Source: Balanoglossus misakiensis
Lineage: Eukaryota > Hemichordata
Direction of reading: 5' to 3'
Length of the DNA stretch: 64,000 nucleotides
Assembly: GCA_040954595.2 (NCBI GenBank)
Contig: CM082588.2
Span: 7,626,001 to 7,690,000, forward strand
The position numbers were made by a program, and so were the translations under genes. Of this stretch, positions 12,984-24,900 are shown one piece after another. The notes under the pieces are model-generated. The model worked only from the letters and a program-made list of their open reading frames with translations, was not told where the DNA came from and did not search any database. Numbering within the stretch: the stretch's first letter is position 1; each line of letters starts with the position of its first letter.

Positions 12984-15900
12984 TACACAATCACACACAT
13001 ACATGTTTACTTATACATACATTGAGGTTTTTGCACATATATAAAAATTGTTTTAAGGGTAAAGTGTTCATCAACTTTTCTGCCTGTCTACAAATGTATG
13101 GTTGAACGTTTGTGTCAGTTGTGACATAAGCTAAAAGTCACGAGAAATCCACATTTTAAGTACACGACACCATCCAAGGACAGTGACCATCTTGAATGGA
13201 AGAACCACTTCAGTGCTTTTCATCAAGACGAGAGAGACAGAAAAACAAACGTCTGCCATTAAAGTTGGAGGGAGATAAAAAGTATTTTTGAACATCTTTC
13301 CATCATCTCGGAATTTTAATGTACAAGCACCTATCTCGGGAGGCATTTTTTGGCATGCTTGGCCAAACATAAACACCTGTTAACAAAAGCCTGTGTTTCT
13401 CCATACGGACAAGCCTCAGTCAATAGCCTTGACATTCCTGAAGGGACTCTCTCAAAGACAGTCATGAAATCGAATTGTTGCCATCTTTGTGAGGAGGAAC
13501 AATGGCCAGGATTTGACACCAAATTGCAAATCTTCTTCTGCAGTTCTGCATTCATCTTTACGGGTTTGCATTTAATCTACAGTCCTGTTATCTGAAAATA
13601 TTTTTCAAATCTAGCTGAATAAAGAACTAGATGCCATTCTGCAAACACAAATTTATATATATGGTTATACTGCTGGAAAATTTGCAACATTTCATAGCTT
13701 TAGAGAGGTATAACACAAATTTACATATGACTGTATTATCGTACAAACAAATGTCTTGCAAGTTGCAAACATAAAGTTGATATGCATTTAAAGTTGCAAT
13801 GCTTTGGAATTCAAAATCAATGGGTTGCTGTATCTAAAAATCAGCTTTTGTGAAGATTTTCTGATCTATTGCATTCTTGCAGGCCCTAATTTTTAGTCTG
13901 CAGGTTCTCAGCAAAGCACAGAATCAACATAGCATCTCACAGCAAAACCTGGGCCCTTGGTATTCTACTTAAAAGTTTATCTAGCCATCCATGACCCGAC
14001 CGAGCGTGGCTTGGTTTTAGTCAGAATGACAAGAATGACAAGGTATGCCAGGGGCTGCTGATCATCTAGGTCGACAAAAAAGCCACGAGATATGGCTTGT
14101 AAAAATAAAAGACATAGTCAAGGAAGAAGAAATATAGTGTTTCTGGCTTTGCAATCTGATTAAAATCAGATGTAGGGTATGGCGATGTCTTTTACTTGCG
14201 CTGTGCTGTATTCTAATTCTCTTAGAGAGCATTACAAGTCGCCGTACCCTACATCTGATTTTAATCAGATTGCTGTCTTTGCACATTTTTGACGAAGACC
14301 AATGAAGTGTAACTACCAGAAAACACACAGCATTCCACACAGAAGTCTCCATAATTACCGAGAAATTGAATCAGAACCCAACAGAAGAAACTGTATAGGC
14401 TTTGAGAAGACCGAAGCTCGTAACTGAGACCAAAGCGCTTCAATTTTACGAATTAAGTTTACACTGCTATCTCAATTTAGACGTTTATAAAATCTTGACA
14501 TCCAGTGCAAAATAACACTGGCCCTGGAACTGAACATAAAATAAACTTTCTTTTCATCTGCTGTAGTTTACACTGCTCTCCAATTCTGTTCTTACTGCTT
14601 TTCCAATCGCCGAGGTTTAATTCAACTACCTGTGTCTATTGATTGTTTACATTCAATTGCATCTAATTAGGTAACTAATGGTCTTTAATGAGATAAGGAT
14701 GGAGCCAGTAAATTTGAACATTAATCTGGAAAGTACTTAAAGGTTTGGAATTGACCCAATATTATTAACCCTTTCACCCCTTGTTCCCTCTTTAGACGTC
14801 CAACTTTTCTGTAGGAATCAATTGGATTGGACTGTACCATTGTGGTTAAAGGGTTATGCTTTTACAGGAATTCCATTTTTCATGAATTAGTTTTACTCCC
14901 TACAGATGTCATAATACAATACAAATATCTGAGATATTTTATTTGTTTTGTACAGATAAATCTTTGTCTGAACAGGTACAAATAAGCAATCTGATCATAT
15001 ACAGGTACGCACAATAAAAACAAAGATGCAGACAGAACTGCGACTCCGTGAGAAATGTAGGTTGGTGTTGTTGTTGTATGCTGACAGATACGCTATAAAT
15101 TTACATGAAAGTCGTATTTAACACAAACACAACACATGTCACCACATGTGACAAACAACGACGCACGCCAAAACACACGTGACACAAAATAGCCATAAAT
15201 GTACCATCCCCATTAGACCGCTATTGTCCCCCGTACCTGAGAATAGAACTTCGAGTTGGCCGACACTAATGAAGCCAACCAAGTAAACATCAGCTGGTGT
15301 TCCTCGGGTGACAGCAGACCGCAATTCCTGTCGTAGAAAACAAAGCGAAAAAAAAAATTGACAAAGTCAGTGACCTTCCGATGAAATATAGGAAGAGCAG
15401 ATCACGAAGTCACGTTTCAAACAACACTTTTCCTGTTTAGGACTGCATACACAGATGGTGAACAACAAAGACACTCGTGTGAAAATGGGTGCTAACTCCA
15501 CAAAGCTTTGATAACTGTGCTCACAAAACGTTGTTTTGACTTAGCAGCAATTTTTATGTTCTACTTGTTGATGGTATTGTTATTCATCACGAGTCACTTT
15601 CATAATAGTGTTTTTGTGGCTTCTGAACGCTCCACAGAGACCCATTACACTTTGTGGAGGCTCTGATCACTTTGTGGACACAGACCGTTCATTTTGTGGA
15701 GATCATTCATAAAGTTTTACTGTCTTTTGTGATCAAACCAAAAAATACACGATCGGCGCCAGAGGAAATGCCTAATTACGTCAAAAAAATAAACACCCAT
15801 CGTTTTCATTATCTCACTTTTAAATAACAGAACACAAAACCTCAAAATGAAAATACCAAAACCAGCAAGGTGTTATTCACTCACTGACATTGCAGAAGCT

Positions 15901-18900
15901 TTCCTTATTTGGGGTGCTATTACTGATAATATGACAGTAGATTAAAGGGACAAAGTCTCTCTCTCGCTGCTTTTTTTCCATTATTTATGTTTGATACAAG
16001 ACACCATTTATGTTATTCTACATGTGGATATATAGTGAATCAACGTTCAACCACACACAAATTCCATCCCACTTGTTGACACGAGAGTGAAAAACTCGCC
16101 AAAATGAATAATCGGTGTTTACCATTTATTCATTTTGGCGAGATTTGTACTCTCATATCCTACAAACGGGATGGAAGTTGTACGTGGTCGAACTTTGATT
16201 CACTATATATCCACATGTAGAATAACATAAACAGTGCCTTGCATCAAACATAATTAATGGAAAAAGGGCAGTGAGAGGGAGACTTTGTCCCTTTAATAAG
16301 GTGTGAAAACACATGAACTGTACCTGAGTGGATCTGAATAAGTAGATTTGAGACTGTGTAAACACTCCATGTAATTCTTCTCCGTTTTCACAAGTTCTGA
16401 GAAAATCTTCAACCTCGAGTCTGCATCTGTCAAAAGAGGAAAACGAAATAATACAGAGTTTGGAAGGAATTCTATTCTGTTTTAAGTAGATTTGATCATC
16501 TTATCGCAATACATGGATTGAAAACTAGTACTTCTGCTTTGACTATATTCTAAACATGCCTGTAATCTGATTTTCAGTTTTCCTGAAAATTCTTATTTCT
16601 CTCTATTAAATCAAGTTAGTCTTATCAACCACTAAAACAATGCATTGCTATATTTACATGTAACTGCAAATTCCACACATTGATAGTAGTATGTGTAGTT
16701 TTTGAATTGTGCATTACTTGTAACAATGGCAAAGGATTGATTTAACAAACGCCATTGTTTAAGTGAATAATTTTCAAGCCAGGCTATTGTCTTATCGGAA
16801 GTACCCAAAGTGCTTTTGTTGCTGTCAGTAAATCCGTTACGAATTGAATGATTAAACATGTTCTTTGAAAGTCTCCTGATGTATCGAGTCCGCTATTGAA
16901 CGTGCAATTTACAATCCTGCAAAAGTCATGTGACTCGGGTCTCTGGGGATGAGCGTGGAGCTAGAGCAGTTTGTTGATGTACGGCTAATTTTATGGTTTG
17001 TTGTTTTTTACCTGCAACACTTCAGGACCAACACAAAATATTAGATGCAGTGTCTCTTTGAAAGTCACATGTTAAAACATCTGGAATTAAAGGGACAAAG
17101 TCTTTCTCTCGCTGCCCTTTTTCCATTAATTATATTTGATACAAGACACTGTTTGTTATTCTACATGTGGATATATAGTGAATGAACGTTCAACCACAAA
17201 ACTTCCATCCCTCTTATAGACAGGAGAGTGAAAAAACTCGCCAAAATGAATAATCGTTCTTTACCATTTATTCATTTTGGGCGAGTTTTTATACAAGTGG
17301 AATGGAAGTTTTGTGTGGTTGATCATTGATTCACTATATATCCACATTTACATTAACATAAATGGTGTCTTGTATCAAACATAATTAATGAAAAAGGGGC
17401 AGCTGGAGAGAGACTTTGTCCCTTTAAGTAATATTGTTTTTGTCACTTATTTTATGTTTTTACTGAGAGCACAGGACCAGCCACTGTGAGTTTAACTGTA
17501 CAGGAGACTATAACATTTGACGCTATAGACTTCATGGTACTTTATAGCTACCGACATGCTAGCCCTATACCTGTAGAATTTTTCTGCAGGTATCTGCGAC
17601 AATAGCAATGTAATTGAAACAGCAAAAATTAGCTGTATTCATCCAATTTTCTTAGCTGATACTGAACAACATAAACAATAACAGTCAAATTCCCTTGAGT
17701 AAAAGAAGAATCTCAAAGCTCCTAGTACCAATTTGCATGATCTAGTACCACATTCATGTACCTGTTGTGCACTAGGTTGAAGAGAAGTTACGAAGGAACC
17801 CTCCAATCAAAAAGCAACCTTTCAATTGATCAACCCTTCACATCAGCTAACGCAACCCAATGGACAAACAAATTCCATTCTCAGCAAATGCTTTCTATTT
17901 TTCGCAGCACACCATTCCAAAACCGCGATTAACTGAATGACATTAGCGAGTTAATTACTGTCAAGTGAGTGTCGGATTGTTGTCTCTGACAGCTGTGACT
18001 GATTGCCCGCATAATAAAACCTTGATTACACAACTCCCGACGGAATTAGAATCACATTATCCCAGCGAGTCCTTTTTTGTAAAAAAGTAACACGTCCCTG
18101 GACACGCAGATTCAAACTGCCAATTGTGTGTAAAAACAATGTTGGACAATTCACGTGTTTGACATGTGCTTTTGACTGCGACTCATGTAACTGATGTTCC
18201 CATCGATTCGATAACCTCATGGTCAATTCTGAGAAAGCTTAGATAATCCACAATCAAGGATCATGTGAAAATTCATGGTACAATGGTCAGTAATATTTTA
18301 AATATTTTTTTCTTTTATTTATTTTATCCATTATCCAACGGGTGAGTACAGCCCAATTACAGAAAGAGGTACCCACCACTCTTGGTAAGGGAGAAGGCAA
18401 CTTATGAGAAATAAAGTGCTTTACTAAAGGGACACAGCTGTATCATAAAACTATTTTCCAGTATTTTCATTTGCAGATCAACTGTCATGTCTTGTTTGAC
18501 TCCATACATCATGCTAAACTGCCCAGTACAGCTTTTCAATTTGAATTAGTATACAATGAATATCTGTTTTAAATAATGAATGAAAATAAACTTTTCTTGC
18601 ATTCCGAACTTGCATTCAAACGACAATGTTGATTGTATACATGTTCATGTTGTTTCGGTAGGCTAAATTCTGGGCATTACATGCTTTAGGAAATTGAACC
18701 AAAAACTGCAATTGATACAAGAACAGAAAAAGTGAAAAGGAGCAAAATTCATGGGAAACTTTGTTTCAAAATATTAGATAGACAGATGTGCTGCCAAGCG
18801 AAGTATAGACAAGAGTATGATGTGTGTGGTCTATACTTTATCTTGGTGGGTTCTGTCTGTAGACCTGGTCATGAATAAATTAATAAGCTTCTTTGACAAA

Positions 18901-21900
18901 CAATGGTATAGAGTGCAACAACAGAATTATTTGGTAGCAATTCAAGTTTTTATCAGTAGTGCGAAGCCAGCACCATGATTATGAATACTTGACATAGATC
19001 ATTAGATGATAGAGATGTCTGATTCATCATCATTGAATCTCGTAGCTTGTCGTAGCAAGTCTCATCGCCCAAGGTTAGTTGGCTGTTGGAACAAACGGAC
19101 AGGAATTCCTGATGAAAGAAATTATTTTTCTGCCTCATTAGTCGGGAAGAGTGATAATTGATTTTTGGGTTAGTGGAGCTTTGCTTGGACAGCTTAATCC
19201 CAGTGTGTGCCGGGTTCAGATATATTTAGGTCGTGGTGGTAGTCAATGAATGAAAGGAATATATGCTACTGGTTTGAATCGGTCTTTGTGACTGATATCT
19301 CAGTGGCCATTACGGATGACAAGAAGTTGTCAACAGACAGAATCATTTTCAAAAGATTTCAAAGCATTTTGTGATGTAAAACACCAAACTTCATGGAGGC
19401 TGGTTAAAGCCCCAATAGCTGCAACTTTTACCATATTTTTAATCATTGAAACAATCAGTCTTCGCCTTATCCTTGGCTGACAAATGAAACTATATTGCAT
19501 TTGTGGGGATTTTAATAACCATTTGCACATAGCACGATAGTTAAATAATAACACATGTCATGCTCGGGCAATATTATGATCTTTGGCCTGCACGAGGGAT
19601 GGTGATCTCTGACCATAATATTGATGATGCCCGAGCCGCAGGCGAGGGTATCATCAATATTATGGTCAGAGATCACCAGCCCGGTGAGTCAAATTTGAAA
19701 AAATTTGAGGATTTCTATAAATTTCTGTGAGTCAGTCCTACATGTATACCTTTACAAGTTTAGTGGATAATTTTCTTGAGTCACCAGTGAGTTTGTTGAG
19801 TCAGTGGCGCATCATATGGGCTTAGAGGGTACACTTGTCACAATGCATGGTGCACCTCCTGCTATCATGTGGTGGAGCATGTTTATCAAGAACTTCCCCA
19901 TTTGTGCACGTGCAGTTTGAGAATTTTTGAATTGCAGTCTGTGATCTATCATGTAGACAATGGTTGACAAACGTCTCAAGATAGATGTGTACTGGAAGAT
20001 AGATGTGTACTGGAACTTCCCTTGGTATAGGTTATCCAAACACATCGCTCACAAGTTCTGTTGGTTGAAAGATTTTTTTGTCTTGTCTCTTTACATCCAG
20101 CTGGAGTCCACTGTGACATTTTTATCGTAAACAGCTATTATCGTTTAAGGACAGCGATCTGTTTCCCAACAGTATCTGTAACCTGCTATTAAATGTGAGT
20201 AGCCTACAGGTGAATGACCACATTGCGATCCATCACAGAGCTACGCACGACAAACGAACAAAAGCCAACCAGTTGATGTTATTTTGGACCACAGTCCGAT
20301 CGTCAGAAACCAGTGTGTTCTAGCTGTGAACTGGTACCAACGGACTCTTGTCAAAGCGCGATACTTTCGTCATTCTCGTAAATCATTCTTCATAAAAAAA
20401 AGAAAACATTCGCGGTTTCCTTCCAGTTGTTCACGTAGTTTGCCGTCTTTTGTCTTCTATGTTTGTATGGCCAACAAGTAGCACAGAAAACAGTTATTGT
20501 CAATGATATCACACTCACCAGTTTCAATGACCTATCCACCACTATAAAATAGTATAAATATGTGCTGGTGTCGAACAAGACGTTTTGGTTATGATCAACA
20601 ACACCAACAACAACAACAACAACAACAACAACTACTACAAGTATTGTACATGTACATGTATTTGTAAATAAAATGTTAAATATAAAAGAAACCAACCATA
20701 ATAATTTATAACTAGGTATTTCTGTCGGACATACAGAGGGAATGGGTCTGGTGTGCATGATAGACATTGTCGACAACTGTTTGACAACTGGAAGGAAACC
20801 TTGGTTGTTTTGAACTTTTCTTTTTTATAAGAGTGATTTATTACAATGACGAAAGTATCGCGCATTGACAAAATTCGGTGGCTGATACTGTTGTATGTTA
20901 TTGTACGGGTAACAATAAGTTCTCTGGTCTGTTGGTAGAGACAGCGCCATCTAGTGGTGGATCCTTGATTCTCGAGAGGTGACTCAAGTGCATGTGCTGC
21001 AGCTATTCACTGTATGACATTGACCAAAATTCACACAAACTGGCATTAAAATGGCCAGCACAAGTTACTAGCCTCCACAATATGACAAAAGTGCTAAAGA
21101 AATACCGGTATACCAACACATATGCTAGGTTCTGCCACATTATAAGGTTATTCACAAAATACCGGGATTTATGTCCGAGTACATCGTGCAGCGCAGGTAT
21201 TGTCCGAGACGCGCAGCGTCGAGGACAATACCGAAGCGTACGATGTACGAGGACATAAATCCCGGTATTTTGTGAATAACCTTATTATTATACACCTTTT
21301 CCGGACGTCCTTGATGAACGATAAAGAATAAATAGGCCGCTATCGGACTTCCTAGTTTTCAGACGCCGCCATGATGTAATTTGCATATCGAACGCGCCTT
21401 CACCTCGCGCATCAGGTGATGCTAGTGTCGAACTGCCTGTCTCGCGCGCGACGTTCTACGCTGCTTGCTTGCGCTGAAATGAACGCGCTCGCCTGTTCGT
21501 TCACAGATTCCTTCGACTGAAATTTCAGCGTGGATTTTGACTTTTTTCGCATCTTGGGTCACCAATAATTTTGTTTAATAACGGCTGTGTACTTTTTATA
21601 TACATTTTTGTCAGAGTAGGGTTAATATCATTGTTTACATTGATCACCGGTCCTGTGAGGTCAAAGTCACAATGCGTCCAATAACCCTGTGGGTTATTGG
21701 ACTCCGCGTCCTCATTTGAATAATTATTGTACGGTGATACCGCGAATTATTGTATTACGGAACTCCATAGGTTACAGCAGTAGGTGTATAATAATAGTCT
21801 GTATTATAACACACCAGTATCATCAATACGGTAGAGTCGATGAGCATGACTGTACAATGAACAGCGCCATCTGGTGACAAACCTTGCATTTTATACACTA

Positions 21901-24900
21901 CAACAATGTTATATCCCCAGTCGAACATCACCAACACAAAGCCTTCATTGTATTATTACACTGAGTGGGACATTCACAAGTAGACGTGAAGTCAAAACAG
22001 AATGAGTCAACACACAGATGACAGTGTAATATGGACAGCCAGGCATTGACAATAATCACGAGGCATTTGCATGTGATTCTATTGGCCTCAATCTGGGACT
22101 TGTTCATGTTGTTCAGTTGGTGTCGCAGTACAATAATGTGTTCAAATCTACACTGACAGTTGACCTACATTGTAAAAACACTTTATATATGCACCTGTTG
22201 TTATGTGATAGTTGGTTCAGCTATATTCTTACGTTTTGTTAAAATTCCACAACACATCATGGCTTTCTTGGTGACAAAATAAACATACCTTATCTAACAC
22301 AACACACAACTGTGACTAACAGCCATTGGTAAAAATCAAAAATCAGACACACAAAAAATTATAATGCGCAATTTTTTTCTCAATAAATTGACCACCATCT
22401 AAATCTTTTTTATTTGATTTGATTTGATTTGATTTGATTTGTACAGGTTTTTGTCAGAATAAGCTAGCAAATTTACACCTAAATTTGGAAATTAATAATG
22501 ACAATGCAGGCCTAGGTCCAAAAATTTCTCCTTTCTCGGTAATCAGCTTCAACTTTCTCAAGATTGGACTAAGAACATCAGTAAGGCATACAATCCCCTT
22601 GAAAGGCACTTGACGGACTTAATTTGATGACAACCATGTCAAATTGGGTTCAGAGTACCATTAGAGGAGCATATAGCCTGCCAAATATATCACGTTGAAC
22701 ACAATGAAAGCATTATCTGACGATTGTGTATACAAGTACTACAGGGGCAGTGTTGAGCAGATCTTGCATTCCAATGCAATTACTTCAGTAGAATACCCGG
22801 CTGCCCTGATCACATCACAAGATGTTAATGTCTGTGAAACTTGTCCAGGGACCTAAGTACACGATACGAGGAACTCAGAATTCCTTTGTCAATTTCTGCC
22901 CCTGGCAAACAGACACTGTCTCATACAGAATTTGAATTCTCTTGGAGACTGACACTGTACGTGTACATAATCAGCATACCAACACTAGCACAGAAACTAT
23001 GTTTACAGACATTAATGATTGCAGTCTGTAGCTTTCAGAATATTTCTAAAAAGAAACTACAAGTTAGAATAAGCAATTTGTTTGTTCATTCATTCATTCA
23101 TTCATTCATTCATTCATTCATTCATTCATTCATTCATTCATCCATCCATCCATCCATCCATCCATCCATTCATTCATTCATTAAACTGCATTTGTATTCT
23201 CTGTTGTTTTTTGTATTGCTTTATCAATTATAAGAAAATTTAAAAGAAAAAAAACAATATAATTAATTGTAATGATACTTTCTATTGTTTTCCCCAGAAT
23301 TAACGGTATCCAAGGATACTCTTTAATTGTTCTGGAGAGAACACTGTACAGTATCGCATGTCACTTACCCAGTGCTAGTCTCGGCAGAAGATCTTTCGTT
23401 GCATTTTCAATCGTGATGTCTTGATTGGCAAGTAAACTGGCATCCGCATCTTCATTAAGTAATGCTAAGGTGTGTGTGTTCTTGACTCGGTATTCGGACA
23501 GTTTAAATTCCATGATCACATCGGCGATCAAATCACGCACACGCATTCCAGCTTCACCTTGGACCTGTTTGGCAGAGAGGAGGCACGGTTCAAATTGAGA
23601 TAATATTAATAGCTGTGTTTTCATTCACGTCTGAAGACTGTAAAACACTCTGAATTAACTGAATGCTTTTTAGTAAATATTATGGGTCTGTAAATTAATT
23701 TAGCTGTAAAGAAAGCTTGACCATGGTAAATGTAGAGAAAAGTTTGGATTAACGGCATCTTAAATTAGCCAATTTCCACATTTAGCTAAATCAGCTAAAA
23801 TAACAAGATAGCTAAAAAGGACATATTTTATAGACTTTATAAAATCTCCCCACCCCTATCCTGAAATCTGGCTTTTCCGTAGTTCATGGGTAAACATCAC
23901 AAGCTATAGATGATCAACAAAGGAGACTGTTTAACCCTAACGCTGCCAAGTCAGTATGAACTGGTTTGATTTCCAGGGTGCCTAGAATCCGGGCTCCCAG
24001 GCCCGTTAGGCTGCCAAGTGTGTGTTAATCAGTAGGGCCTATACATGACCCTCAGACCAATACAGTACAAACCAGTACGATTTGGTACATTTTTCAGGGG
24101 GCTCAGACTGCCAAGTGTGTCTAAGTACGTATGAGAGCCATGTCAAGACAGTCAAAATACGTTTCAGAAGAAAAGGTGGCAAATACGTATTTTAAGGGAC
24201 TTGACACTCTAACCAGATATGACCCCCGGTAGCAATAGGGTTAAAGACCCCAAAAGTGGGTGACTATTTTCCTACTAACCTCCTAGTACCAGTGTGCCAT
24301 CGAACAAACGTAATTTTTAAAAGCATTGAGTCAATTTGAGGATTCCATGTTCAGAAATTTCTCTGAGTCCAAAAAAATGTGGATAATTTCCTCGAGTCGA
24401 CAGTGAGTTTGTTGAGTCAGTGGCACGAAATACAGCCTTAGAGGGCACACTGCCAAGTACCTGTAGGCTGTAGTATGTTCTACCACACATACCCACACAC
24501 AATCTGTTCAATGTGTGCCTTGTATTCATAACTTCCTATTGACCACAGAGAACTGATTGTATCACACATATTTAGTGAGCAACGCACACACATATACACG
24601 CATACCTCTAATCCCTGGTTCCTATTAAATGTCACTTACTTCAATCCAGAGAGTCAATATTGAATTGTTTTCCCGTACTCCCCAATGTGAATTGTCGTGA
24701 TGACCTAAGACCAATGGTATTATTATCACTTTGCTGGGATATTGTGGAATTTGACGGAATCTGTGATCAATCATCGCCATGGCGATAACTGATGGTACAG
24801 CAATGGCCTGATTTACTTCAGCATATTGAATACAATCAGCTGTTTAATTAAAGTCTAGACCATCACAATATAAGGAACTTCATTGAAACTTTTATTCTCT

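Noticed and set aside
12670-13105. Long frames rich in Met-Tyr-Val-Cys or Ile-His-Thr-Tyr
   Set aside because: They are translations of the (CATA)n microsatellite in several frames on both strands.
15139-15324. 61-codon frame at the RhoGEF exon 4 position
   Set aside because: It is the wrong frame. The phase carried from exon 3 gives a good DH-domain sequence (GLLSPEEHQLMF) from the same DNA.
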